A stretch of DNA of 41,206 bases. Origin: Candidatus Zixiibacteriota bacterium (lineage in GTDB: Bacteria > Zixibacteria > MSB-5A5 > GN15 > FEB-12). This document shows positions 1 through 8,549 of this stretch, piece after piece (positions within the stretch are counted from its first letter, which is position 1; each line of letters starts with the position of its first letter). The notes beneath the pieces are model-generated. The model had not been told where the DNA came from. It saw only the letters and a program-made list of their open reading frames with translations, and searched no databases. Location: contig JBFMGC010000014.1 of assembly GCA_040752815.1 (NCBI GenBank), positions 22,245 through 63,450 on the forward strand. Direction: 5' to 3'. The translations under genes and the position numbers were made by a program.

Positions 1-30
1 CGGCAACACAAAGAACCGCAGGGCGAAGTC

Positions 31-795
31 ATGAGGGGGCGTTATTACAGTTCTGCTGTCGGTACCATGATCTGTTGGGTCATGCTTGTTGCCGCGGGGT
101 CGGTGCTCGGCGACAGCCTTGTCGTGCAGGGGCAGAACGCCGCCGGAATCTACGACACCAAGATTTACATGAACTACAATGATATCAACTTCGGCGGCTC
201 GCAGACGCTGACGATTCTCAACTCGACCAACCTGCATAGGCGAGTGTTGTTCAAGTTCACGAATATCGATACGGTCGGGGCGGCCAAGATTATCGACTCT
301 GTGGCGATTGACCTATACTGTACTTCACAGGCGGGCGCTACAGTGGGCATGTTCGAGCTTTGGAAGGACTGGTACGAGGGGTCCGGCGATAACGCGGTCG
401 AGGCCGGCGCGGTCGATGACAACCACTGGTATCATCCCGATTCAGCCTGGACCAGGGAAGCGGCCGACTCGGCCAATGACAGCGGCGCTCAGAATCGGGG
501 CAACGGCACCGGCGTGGATCGCAAAGCTACCGCCATGGCCAGTGTCACAGTCTCGGCAGCGTCAACCTGGTACCGGTTTCGGGTCAGCCCAGTCCTGGCC
601 CAGGATTGGTACAGCGGGGCCAAGCAGCCGTACGGCGTGATCTTCATGGAGACCGGCAACAACGGTACCACCGTGTTTGCCTCGTCGGAATACGCCACCG
701 CGACAAACCGCCCCAAAGTGACCATTTACTATCATGCGGCGTCTGCGCAGACCGTGGCGCGTCGGCGGGCCGCGTTGCTCCACACCAGTTCCTGA
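31..795 (+). CDS. Secreted DNRLRE-like structural protein
   Basis: 254 aa with an N-terminal hydrophobic segment (residues about 13-27) that looks like a signal peptide. The body is rich in beta-prone residues and ends with a 'RPKVTIYY' strand, the way DNRLRE/CBM96-like beta-sandwich modules close. The repeated pattern of an asymmetric N-terminal half (RRVLFKF) and a late 'NRPKV.I.Y' strand is the reason for the family call. No catalytic motif is visible, so the likely role is structural or carbohydrate-associated at the cell surface or on a phage-like particle. A start at 67 would still keep the hydrophobic segment; 31 was kept because it is the first start. It is followed after 11 bp by another secreted protein on the same strand, so the two probably form one transcript. 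The family call is from memory of the fold pattern and is moderate. Confidence 0.65.
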   Translation: MRGRYYSSAVGTMICWVMLVAAGSVLGDSLVVQGQNAAGIYDTKIYMNYNDINFGGSQTLTILNSTNLHRRVLFKFTNIDTVGAAKIIDSVAIDLYCTSQAGATVGMFELWKDWYEGSGDNAVEAGAVDDNHWYHPDSAWTREAADSANDSGAQNRGNGTGVDRKATAMASVTVSAASTWYRFRVSPVLAQDWYSGAKQPYGVIFMETGNNGTTVFASSEYATATNRPKVTIYYHAASAQTVARRRAALLHTSS

Positions 796-806
796 GGTAT
801 GAAATC

Positions 807-2285
807 ATGAAAAGACTTTGCGTTGTGCTTGGTTTTGTCGCTGCAGCGAGCGCTGCCGCCGGCGTCGATCTTGGCGTGGTGTCCGCAGCGGACTACATCC
901 GTTTCGAGATCCACGCCCTGGACACGGCCGGAATTCCCACGCCGCCCGATTCGGGCCATATTCTGGTCTGGTTCGAGGGCGAAACCACAACGGATGCGGC
1001 ATCATATACCAATCGCTGGGCGGCCGCCGGAGCGGGGAGCGTCTTTGTCGATAGCGCGCAGTATGCCGGGCATACGTACTACTACTTTGTCGATCAGGTG
1101 GGTGACATCGATAACGACGAGGGCCAGGGACTATACTCGGGCGTGGTTATGCTCTACACCGACGGCGGCCTGCCTACCCCTAACCGGTTTACCTTCACAC
1201 TCGCGGGGGACGAGCTATCGGACTATTGGGCGGAGTTGAAACGGGTTGGGGATTCGATCAACACTCATGACGACTGGGTCGGGCGCCAGGCGGAGATCGC
1301 CAACATTAACGGCTGGAACCCATCGAGTGATTCCACTCATGTCAATGGTCTGAATGCTGCACGCCTGACCCGGCTCGACAACCTCGACGAACCAATCTCC
1401 GGATTGGACGATAACCCGTGGGACAACACCGTACGACAGTTGACAGCTTTGGATGAAGATGTCACCGTGATCGATCTGAACGGAACTATAGTGGTGCCTG
1501 CCGATACCAACCAGTCCGGTGACCGGCTGGCGGTGATGCCGGAACATTGGACCGCAGCGGACTCAACCGCGCATCAGGGGGCGGCGTCGGGTCTGGATTC
1601 AGCCGATGTGGCTCGCGCGGTATGGAATGCACCGGCGGCGAATCATACGAGCTCGGGCACCTATGGCGCCTATCTGGATACGGCCGTTTCCGTGTTCATA
1701 ATCGGTTCCGGCGCTTATTCAATATCGGTGATTGCATACGATTCCGCAAATGACCTTACGGTAGCCGGAGTGCGCCTGGCGGTGCGGAATCTGGAACAGA
1801 GCAGTTTGCTTGCCGCGGGGGCGACCAACTCATCGGGGAGGGCGGGGTTCAATCTCGATGCAGGCAGCTATCTCATCACCGCCACAGCACCGGGTTATAT
1901 GTTCGAAGCTTATGACACGATTTCTGTGACAGGAGGGCAGACCGATACTGTGAGGGGAGTTCGTTTCGATCCCGGTGCGCCATCGGCGCCTGATCTCTGC
2001 AGGGTGTACGGATATCTCTTATCGACCGAGGGTCAGGCGGAGTCGGGAGTTGCGGTGACCGCCTGGCTACCGAGTGGCGTGACCACTCTGAGCGGTATAA
2101 TCATCTCACCGTCGTCGGTGGCCACTGCAACAGACAACTACGGTTACTTCTATCTTGACCTGGTGCCATCGCAACTGATGACCGGCGGGCCGCTCTATGA
2201 GATCACAATCAGCCGCGCCGACGGTGCGATATTGCGCAAGAGAGTTTCCGTGCCCGATCAGGAGACGTGGCAGTTGGCGTGGTGA
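807..2285 (+). CDS. Secreted protein with carboxypeptidase-regulatory-like C-terminal domains
   Basis: 492 aa from ATG 807. The open frame extends upstream to 606, but that part overlaps the previous gene and 807 begins a normal signal peptide (KR then a hydrophobic stretch to 'ASAAAG'). The middle (about residues 190-310) is low-complexity Asp/Ala/Asn-rich and holds 'ARAVWNAPAANH' followed by 'GTYGAYLD', a pattern I associate with phage and metagenomic fibre or tail proteins. The C-terminal third has two beta-sandwich segments of carboxypeptidase-regulatory-like type ('SSGRAGFNLDAGSYLITATAPGY' region and 'DNYGYFYLDL' region). No enzyme motif is seen. Its function is probably structural. It is followed by a terminator hairpin at 2415-2440. 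Confidence 0.65.
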   Translation: MKRLCVVLGFVAAASAAAGVDLGVVSAADYIRFEIHALDTAGIPTPPDSGHILVWFEGETTTDAASYTNRWAAAGAGSVFVDSAQYAGHTYYYFVDQVGDIDNDEGQGLYSGVVMLYTDGGLPTPNRFTFTLAGDELSDYWAELKRVGDSINTHDDWVGRQAEIANINGWNPSSDSTHVNGLNAARLTRLDNLDEPISGLDDNPWDNTVRQLTALDEDVTVIDLNGTIVVPADTNQSGDRLAVMPEHWTAADSTAHQGAASGLDSADVARAVWNAPAANHTSSGTYGAYLDTAVSVFIIGSGAYSISVIAYDSANDLTVAGVRLAVRNLEQSSLLAAGATNSSGRAGFNLDAGSYLITATAPGYMFEAYDTISVTGGQTDTVRGVRFDPGAPSAPDLCRVYGYLLSTEGQAESGVAVTAWLPSGVTTLSGIIISPSSVATATDNYGYFYLDLVPSQLMTGGPLYEITISRADGAILRKRVSVPDQETWQLAW

Positions 2286-2294
2286 TCGAACATT

Positions 2295-2339
2295 GTAGCT
2301 CGGGTTCCGCGCAACATCTAATTGAGCGCGAAACCCGAC
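2295..2339 (-). repeat. Family A 45-bp hairpin repeat, copy A0 (reverse orientation)
   Basis: Read on the minus strand it begins GTCGGGTTT and ends AACCCGAGCTAC. The inner stem arms are CGCGC and GCGCG around a 13-nt loop. This is one of six copies in the window, and the only one lying on the minus strand. Confidence 0.7.
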
Positions 2340-2368
2340 ATTTGGTTGTCCAAAGGAGTGACACTCAT

Positions 2369-2388
2369 CCCACCCGCAAGCGGGTGGG
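2369..2388. repeat. Perfect 9-bp hairpin CCCACCCGC-AA-GCGGGTGGG
   Basis: A perfect palindrome with a 2-nt spacer, followed by GCCACC. A near copy occurs at 30762-30780, also followed by GCCACC, so it is a dispersed element rather than a gene-specific terminator. Confidence 0.65.
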
Positions 2389-2414
2389 CCACCGAGCCAG
2401 TCCCACGCGTGCAG

Positions 2415-2440
2415 AAGGGCCGTCCGCGGAACGGCCCTTT
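2415..2440. terminator. Likely bidirectional terminator between convergent genes
   Basis: AAGGGCCGT pairs with ACGGCCCTT around a 7-nt loop, with a short T tract after it and A residues before it. It lies between the stop at 2285 and the convergent stop at 2460, which fits a shared terminator. The T tract is short. Confidence 0.55.
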
Positions 2441-2459
2441 GCGCAGGCTTAGAATCGAA

Positions 2460-4613
2460 TCATCGGCAGGGCGGGCTGGCCTGCCCGTACAGATAGTTCA
2501 TGTAGTAAATAACGTCCGCAATGTTCACGATGTTGTCGCAATTGCAGTCGGCACGGGCAGCGCCGCCGCTGGGCGAACTGCCGTTGCGCGTGATGAAGTC
2601 AATCAGCAGGAGCAGGTCAGACACGGTGGCGCTGCGGTCACCGTTATAGTCCCCGGCTACGTAGACCGCCGCGCAGTTGTGCTCGTACAGCAGGGCAAAC
2701 GGCCCCAGGTTGTTATCTGAATCATGGCCGATTCCCCGCAGATAGTGGTAGGTGAGGTCAGTTATGCCCTGACTCGGCCAATTTACCGACCAGCCGTCCT
2801 GTCCGTTGAAGTCGACTCCGACCATGGTGCGGGTCACGCTCCAGGCCGAGGCCAAAATAGAAACCATGATGTCGACGCGGTGCCAGCTCCCCTGGATGTT
2901 CAGTTCGCTGTAGCCGTATCGATCCCGCCACAAACAGCTCTGCACAGTTCCCGAAATGGGGTTGGCCACGCTCACGAAATAGGTGGAGTCAGGCCGCAAA
3001 AAGCCAACGAAACCGTCAACCGTAACCCACAGCCCGGGGTTGTTGCCCAGCCCGAGCAATACTACCCGCTCCTCGTCCTCGACCCAGATGCGAAGGTCGG
3101 CATAACTCGGATCACGCTTGTAGTCAAATCTGAATCCGCCGCCTCTGCCGGCAGCATAACTGGTCAGACCGGCCGGCACCGCCTCGTCGTATGTGCCCAG
3201 GAACTGGCGGGTGCGGAACTCCGCGGCGATAGCCTCGGCCACCTGCTGCTGGGTCATCGGATTCCCACCCTGGCGAACGAGCGCCGGATGCCCCCGACTG
3301 TTCCACACAAAAGCCGCGACCGTCGCCGCCACCGGAGCCGAATAGAAATCACCGAACTCGCCGTTGGAGGCGTGATTTCCGTCGGTGAGAATGCCGTTAA
3401 CATCGCCGACAGTTGCCTGGTTCATTGCCGTAACATTGAGAGTGTATACGTTGGCAGCCTGCCGTCGTTGGACTTCGACAAAAGTCATGTTCTCATCGCT
3501 GATGCTCATATTGATGTTGAGCGGCGTGCACATCGGGTATCCCGGGGTCGGGGCAACGATCGTTGCGGTCGGCGGGGTCGGCTCGAGGTAGACTGTGATT
3601 GTAGTCGATGTTGATGCACCCGCCGTATCAACAATCGTCACTCGGAGACTGTAGCTGCCTTCCGGCAGCGACGAAAAATCCCACGGCACACTGAAGCCGT
3701 TGCCGCTGACGGCTGGATTGACGCCGTCACGGAGCGGCGAGACCCCGTCGAAATCCCGCCCGATTTCTACAAACGGGCCGCCGTTGGAATACTCAAACAT
3801 CACGTATTCCACCTGGCCGGTTTGGGCGCGATCCCAGGCCCAAAGCTCCTTGCTGCCGTAGAGAACGGCGCCATTAATAGGAGACACGATTTCCAGAACC
3901 GGCGAAACCCCGGAACCGCCTCCAGGAATACCGGCAACCTCCATTGCGAGGCGACCCGGGAAGGCCCAGGCGCCGCCCCAGTTGGCGCTGTCGCAGAGAT
4001 CAACAAATCCGATAGTGTCGTCCCAGATATTGTAAGTGGCGCACAAGGCGGGGACACTGTCGGTCAGCACTGACGGATTGACGGACGCGGCAAAGGTGTT
4101 GCCAATGTAGAACCCCGCGAAGAAGGGGCCGTTGACGACCAGGGGCGTGTCCAGCGGAACCCAGATATTATAGAAGCCTGCCGAGGGAACCTCCGTGTCC
4201 CAGGTTGTTGACACAGCCAGCAGGATACCGGGAACCGGGCAGCCGGGGAACGTGGTTGAATCTACCGCCTCGACATCGACTCCAATGGTGAGCGGAGTCG
4301 GCGCATCGAACATCATCGGCATGTTGATCGCTGTTATGGTAAACGGGTACGGACCCTCGCACTGGTGGGCCGGATTCATGAGTGATTTGTACAGTTCCTG
4401 TCCGGTAACCCAACCGTTGATCCGCCACATGAGTACCTGATTATCGGAGACGAAACAGGTATCGGCGGCGGCCAGCGACGGCGCCAGGAAGATATCGCTC
4501 TTCGGCACGTCGGAGATCCGTTCCACGCGAACGGCCTGTTTGTTCGCAGCAAGGCCGGCTGATCCCATTGCCAGAGTCACCAGCCAGGCAAGCGCGGCTG
4601 TCCTAAAAGACAT
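2460..4613 (-). CDS. Secreted multidomain protein ending in a dockerin type I repeat
   Basis: 717 aa with a clear signal peptide (residues 1-22, cleavage near 'GLAAN'). The N-terminal half is a beta-rich region. At about residues 235-345 there is an Ig-like/Big-type domain ('VLEIVSPINGAVLYG', then 'GSYSLRVTIVDTAG') and a second starts at about 348 ('PTATIVAPTPG'). The central part contains 'GGFRFDYKRDPSYADL', of unknown function. The last 64 residues (654-717) are a dockerin: two calcium-loop segments, 'GDYNGDRSATVSDLLLLIDF' and 'ADCNCDNIVNIADVIYYMNY', each followed by a helix. Dockerins bind cohesins, or serve as calcium-stabilised C-terminal modules in non-cellulosomal bacteria. A good Shine-Dalgarno (AAGGAG) lies 7 nt before the ATG. 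Convergent with the gene ending at 2285 and divergent from the HD-GYP gene. Confidence 0.75.
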   Translation of the reverse strand: MSFRTAALAWLVTLAMGSAGLAANKQAVRVERISDVPKSDIFLAPSLAAADTCFVSDNQVLMWRINGWVTGQELYKSLMNPAHQCEGPYPFTITAINMPMMFDAPTPLTIGVDVEAVDSTTFPGCPVPGILLAVSTTWDTEVPSAGFYNIWVPLDTPLVVNGPFFAGFYIGNTFAASVNPSVLTDSVPALCATYNIWDDTIGFVDLCDSANWGGAWAFPGRLAMEVAGIPGGGSGVSPVLEIVSPINGAVLYGSKELWAWDRAQTGQVEYVMFEYSNGGPFVEIGRDFDGVSPLRDGVNPAVSGNGFSVPWDFSSLPEGSYSLRVTIVDTAGASTSTTITVYLEPTPPTATIVAPTPGYPMCTPLNINMSISDENMTFVEVQRRQAANVYTLNVTAMNQATVGDVNGILTDGNHASNGEFGDFYSAPVAATVAAFVWNSRGHPALVRQGGNPMTQQQVAEAIAAEFRTRQFLGTYDEAVPAGLTSYAAGRGGGFRFDYKRDPSYADLRIWVEDEERVVLLGLGNNPGLWVTVDGFVGFLRPDSTYFVSVANPISGTVQSCLWRDRYGYSELNIQGSWHRVDIMVSILASAWSVTRTMVGVDFNGQDGWSVNWPSQGITDLTYHYLRGIGHDSDNNLGPFALLYEHNCAAVYVAGDYNGDRSATVSDLLLLIDFITRNGSSPSGGAARADCNCDNIVNIADVIYYMNYLYGQASPPCR

Positions 4614-4913
4614 GAAGTGTCTCCTTGGTAGTTAAGATGTTCTTCTCCTGTTATTTATCGAGCTTTTGGGGCATTTCCTTGAACCGCGCCAAAAGCCGCG
4701 CGAAAACGGCTTCCATGCTGTTATCCGGCTGTTCAGAGCCTTACCAATGGAATACGTGCTTCGATCGGAAACGGTCGTTTAACTGTAAGTCTGGTTTGCC
4801 TCCAATAGTTCACCGCAGGCCGAGCGCAATTATCAGACAAACCGCCCGCCGGGCGTGGGCAGAATTTCAAGGAGGTCGATAACGGGAGAAGCCCGAATTC
4901 AGAAAGGACACCC
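4614..4913. other. Divergent intergenic spacer
   Basis: 300 bp between the divergent dockerin and HD-GYP genes, so promoters for both must lie here. I cannot assign -35/-10 pairs with confidence. An AAGGAGGT sequence at about 4869-4876 looks like a Shine-Dalgarno but is not followed by a usable start; the real gene has its own AAAGGA just before 4914. Confidence 0.5.
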
Positions 4914-6431
4914 ATGGCTCGGGATCGCAGAAGTCGAATACTTGTCGTCGATGATGAAGAGTACATCTGCAAGCTCATTGTCGAGTCCTTAGGCCCGGCT
5001 AATTACGATATTGTTACGTTTCACGAGGCCGCCAGGGCAATTGAACATCTGGCGGCTAACCCGGTCGACCTGGTGCTGACCGACTTAATGATGGGTCGAA
5101 GCTCCGGGATAAAGGTGCTCGAAGCGGCGCTGGAAAACCATCCCGACGCCATCGTCGTCCTCATGACCGCCCACCCGACAGTGGAAACGGCTATCGCAGT
5201 GCTCAAGCGCGGTGCCCACGATTTCCTAGTCAAGCCATTCAAGCTGGAAATGCTCAATCAGGTTGTCGAGCGCGGCCTGGCACATCAGAAGATATTCCGC
5301 GACAACCTGTCACTCAAGGGTCAAGTTGAGTTCCTGCGCGTAGCGAACGCCTTTTTCGGCTCCGGAATGGAGTTCGGCCAGTATCTTGAACTGCTCCTGA
5401 AGTCCTGCAACACCGAACTCTCGGCCGCGGCGTCGGCAATTCTGGAAATCGACCCCCGTTCCAGGGAAATCGTGCGCCGAGTCGCGGCGGCCGGTGATCC
5501 CGGCGACGAGCCTGCGGTCCTCGACACGCGACTGCTCGACCAGTTCAGCGGCAGCCGCAACGCCAATCCGGTAGTGAGCTCAGAACCGGTGATGGTCGAG
5601 AATAACTGCCGCTATCGAATCCTGATCAGCCAGCCGATCATGGTGCGCCGGACACTGCACGGGGTAATCAATGCGCTCATCCTCTCGCGGCAGGAAAGCG
5701 TGCCGTCGGGACGGCTCGACGCTCTTGCGCTTCTGGCCTCATCGGCGGCTTCGGCCATTGCCAACCAGAAGCTCTACGAAGATCTGCAGCAGTCGTATTT
5801 TCAGGCGATTCGGGCGTTGACCAACGCCATCGAAGCGCGAGACCATTGCACGGCGGGTCACACCGACCGGGTCACCCGCCTGGCCGAACAGGTGGCGCTC
5901 CGGCTGGGCTGGACGGAGAAACAGCTTCACAATCTGCGGATCGGCTGCACGCTGCACGACATCGGCAAGATCGGGGTGCCCGACGCCATCCTGAACAAGA
6001 CCGGCATTCTTACCGATGCCGAGCGCAAACGCATGATGAAACACCCCGAAGTTGGACTTAAGATCATCCGCGGGATTGAGCTGTTCCGGCCTTCGATACC
6101 GTATATCATTGCCCACCACGAACGGTACGACGGCCATGGATACCCGCGCGGTCTCCAAGGGGGGGAGATTCCGATCGAGGGGCGTCTGCTGTCTGTGGTG
6201 GACACATTCGACGCGGTCATGTCTGACCGGCCATATCGGGTAGGGGCGTCACTGCGCAAGGCCGTGGGAGAGCTGACCCGGCACGCCGGAACACAGTTTG
6301 ACCCGGACCTGGTGAGAGTTTTCCTCGACGTGCTTCGGTCCGGTTCCGTTGATCTGAAGGAAATGTACGGCCGAAAAGAAGACCTCAGTTGCCTCGAGAC
6401 GATCGGTGCTACCGAAAAGGCACGGGCGTAA
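4914..6431 (+). CDS. Response regulator with HD-GYP output domain
   Basis: 505 aa. Residues 8-125 form a CheY-like receiver: D13/D14 acidic pair, phospho-acceptor D57 in 'LVLTDLMMG', T85 and K107 ('LVKPF'). Residues about 135-290 look GAF-like and lack strong motifs. Residues 295-480 are an HD-GYP domain with H316 ('HTDRV'), the H348-D349 pair ('LHDIGKIGVPD'), H378 and 'HHERYDGHGYP' at 401-411, so the metal site and the GYP signature are intact. HD-GYP proteins hydrolyse cyclic di-GMP, so it probably lowers c-di-GMP when phosphorylated by an unlinked histidine kinase; none is encoded here. Shine-Dalgarno AAAGGACA precedes ATG. Its last 23 bp overlap antisense with the end of the convergent site-2 protease gene. 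Confidence 0.93.
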   Translation: MARDRRSRILVVDDEEYICKLIVESLGPANYDIVTFHEAARAIEHLAANPVDLVLTDLMMGRSSGIKVLEAALENHPDAIVVLMTAHPTVETAIAVLKRGAHDFLVKPFKLEMLNQVVERGLAHQKIFRDNLSLKGQVEFLRVANAFFGSGMEFGQYLELLLKSCNTELSAAASAILEIDPRSREIVRRVAAAGDPGDEPAVLDTRLLDQFSGSRNANPVVSSEPVMVENNCRYRILISQPIMVRRTLHGVINALILSRQESVPSGRLDALALLASSAASAIANQKLYEDLQQSYFQAIRALTNAIEARDHCTAGHTDRVTRLAEQVALRLGWTEKQLHNLRIGCTLHDIGKIGVPDAILNKTGILTDAERKRMMKHPEVGLKIIRGIELFRPSIPYIIAHHERYDGHGYPRGLQGGEIPIEGRLLSVVDTFDAVMSDRPYRVGASLRKAVGELTRHAGTQFDPDLVRVFLDVLRSGSVDLKEMYGRKEDLSCLETIGATEKARA

Positions 6432-7506
6432 ACGACAGCAGCAGAATCACCAGCGATACCAGCCCGGTCACCATCGCGGCCAGTGACACCGGGCGGCGAT
6501 CATCCAATGTCGGTGGATGACCCACACCGAAAGCGAAACCGATCGCCGCAAATACCCACCAGGTCGCCGACTGAAAACCCAGCGCCACAAGAATTCCCAG
6601 CGCAATCCAACCGAACAGCACCTGCCTTCGCCCCGCGAGACCGTAGATGACATGGCCACCGTCGAACTGGCCGATTGGCAGCATGTTCATTGCGGTGATC
6701 AGCAGGCCGACCCAGCCGGCGAATGCTGCCTCGGAGAACAGATAGAGCGATCCTGGCGGCGACGGGCCGATCAAAACCGGCACCAGGGTCTTTACGAGAA
6801 TGGATTCCCCGTCGAGAGAAAAGGCCAGCCCCGCGTACGGCAGCATGTCGCTCGGTGTAACGACCGAATGACTCAGCCCATATACCAGCCAGCCGAGCGC
6901 CACGATCCAGCCGGCTATCGGTCCGGCCGCGCCGACTTCGATTAAATCGCGCCGACTCCAAAAGGGCGACTTGGACCTGATAACCGCGCCGAAGGTCCCG
7001 ATAAAATTGGGTGCGGGAATGAAGTACGGCCACGACGTGACAATTCCGCGTCGGCGGCTGGCCAGGAAATGGCCCATCTCATGAACGAAGAGGATCGATA
7101 TCAGAGCGGCGGTGAACTCGAGGCCGCGCCCCGCCGCCAGATCGTCAAGCGTGGCCGCAACGGCCAGGCGCAGGGTGGGGGCGTTCAGGTTAACCCAAAA
7201 AACCGGGATGAAATAGACCGAGAGCAGGGTCACTACGAACAACACGATGTTTAGTGTCGGTACGCGCAGCTTGCGCTCGGGATTAACCGATAGCAGCAAC
7301 GAGTCTTCGTGGGTGCTGAGGGTGTAGCGATACCCGGCCGAAGTAAGCCGATCCTTCAGCAATGGGATAGCCTTATTAGGATCGAACCGGTGGCTAAGGC
7401 TCAGGACGATTTGGTTGCCGTGCAGGTAGTGGGCATCCACCTGGAACAGGTCGGCCACCAGAGTGGTCAGCTCGTCGGCTCTCTTCTCGAGCGTGGTGCT
7501 GTCCAT
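6409..7506 (-). CDS. Site-2 protease family (M50) membrane metalloprotease
   Basis: 365 aa. The soluble N-terminal part (1-80) is followed by several membrane segments. HEMGH at 142-146 gives the zinc ligands and catalytic Glu. The second motif 'NMLPIGQFDGGH' (274-285) supplies the third ligand, D282. Both are hallmarks of M50 intramembrane proteases. The arrangement, with an N-terminal domain and no PDZ insert, resembles the EGY1-like and archaeal group rather than RseP. The substrate is unknown; an anti-sigma factor is one known type of S2P target, but nothing here ties it to the ECF pair at 15.8 kb. The gene ends inside the convergent HD-GYP gene. Confidence 0.88.
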   Translation of the reverse strand: MDSTTLEKRADELTTLVADLFQVDAHYLHGNQIVLSLSHRFDPNKAIPLLKDRLTSAGYRYTLSTHEDSLLLSVNPERKLRVPTLNIVLFVVTLLSVYFIPVFWVNLNAPTLRLAVAATLDDLAAGRGLEFTAALISILFVHEMGHFLASRRRGIVTSWPYFIPAPNFIGTFGAVIRSKSPFWSRRDLIEVGAAGPIAGWIVALGWLVYGLSHSVVTPSDMLPYAGLAFSLDGESILVKTLVPVLIGPSPPGSLYLFSEAAFAGWVGLLITAMNMLPIGQFDGGHVIYGLAGRRQVLFGWIALGILVALGFQSATWWVFAAIGFAFGVGHPPTLDDRRPVSLAAMVTGLVSLVILLLSFTPVPFR

Positions 7507-7686
7507 GCTGCATTATACGCCGGAACTGATCAAGGAACAAAGGGAGAGATTGGCGGGCGGTTAGAAACAGGCAAAGGGGTCATTAGCAATCGTCGGGCCG
7601 CGGCTCTACAGGTTGGAGCTTTAGGACGACGAAACGCCGTCTATTCATAAGTGGCTCCACCTGGTTGATCCACCCACTGCAGCTCG

Positions 7687-8340
7687 CTAAGTGCCACCTG
7701 AAATGGTCATGAAGGTCATATCGTGCAAAGCGATTGCAAGCCCGACGACTATGCCCACTGGTATGCCGATCAGCAGAAATGTCCGAGTGTAACTGAACCG
7801 TTTTTCTTTGGTCCAGCTCGCAGTGATATCAGAGGTCGGGATAACTATGCTGCGGCCGTCAGCGGAAAGCCCTGTCACACTTTGGCCACCTTCTGTGAAT
7901 CGGCCACTGCGCTTCACAAACTCGATTCGCTGACCGGCAGGCTCCACCGTGTCCGTGTAGACCACCCCCGACTCGCCGTTTTTCCGGGTGAAGGCTTGTG
8001 GGCTGATCTCAGTGATCGTTTCACCCGGAGGATAACTCTGGTAAATCATAGCCGATTTGACCTCGCGCAAATTCAGTTGAACTGGATGGCCGTTCGTAGC
8101 CCGACCGACAAACGTGCCGCTCTGGGCCTCGAATCGTCCCCCGCTACTGTCCAATTGGAGCCAACTACGATCGGTCTTCTGAAGTGAGGCAATCTGAAGG
8201 TGCAAATCGACATGGCTGATTGCCACCGAATCTTGGGGCAGCCGAGCCTCCTCTGTTCGGATGGTCGCGGTATAGGAGCAGCCTATGATAGAGTTGACCA
8301 GGGCAACTACCAGAGTCCATATCAGAGCGTTCCTAAGCAT
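7687..8340 (-). CDS. Putative lipoprotein with C-terminal membrane segment
   Basis: 217 aa. A short hydrophobic N-terminus ends in 'SIIGC' with C21, a plausible lipobox. The middle is a beta-rich region with no family that I recognise. A strongly hydrophobic segment near residues 187-205 ('FLLIGIPVGIVVGLAIAL') may be a second membrane anchor. Shine-Dalgarno AAGGAG lies about 10 nt upstream of ATG. Function unknown. The 180 bp between this gene and the site-2 protease start hold nothing recognisable. Confidence 0.6.
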   Translation of the reverse strand: MLRNALIWTLVVALVNSIIGCSYTATIRTEEARLPQDSVAISHVDLHLQIASLQKTDRSWLQLDSSGGRFEAQSGTFVGRATNGHPVQLNLREVKSAMIYQSYPPGETITEISPQAFTRKNGESGVVYTDTVEPAGQRIEFVKRSGRFTEGGQSVTGLSADGRSIVIPTSDITASWTKEKRFSYTRTFLLIGIPVGIVVGLAIALHDMTFMTISGGT

Positions 8341-8549
8341 GGTCTTTTACTCCTTGTTTGATCTTTTCGCTGCAACTGGGTAATCAAAGAGCGTGCCATG
8401 GTCGGCGGCTGGCATTTTGCTCTGGGAACTCGTTGCCTGACAACAAACCAACTGCGGGTTGGGGAGAGTATGTCACACAGTCAGACCGGCTACCTGTTAT
8501 CCCGGTGGCTATAGAGTGACCATGGAGAATGAAAACGGGTGTTGGGCAA

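Noticed and set aside
2322-3614. Long plus-strand ORFs opposite the dockerin gene
   Set aside because: They are antisense shadows of a gene with signal peptide, domains and Shine-Dalgarno.
4869-4876. AAGGAGGT Shine-Dalgarno-like sequence without a start codon
   Set aside because: No ATG, GTG or TTG at usable distance; probably chance in a GC-rich spacer. The same holds for the one near 20563.
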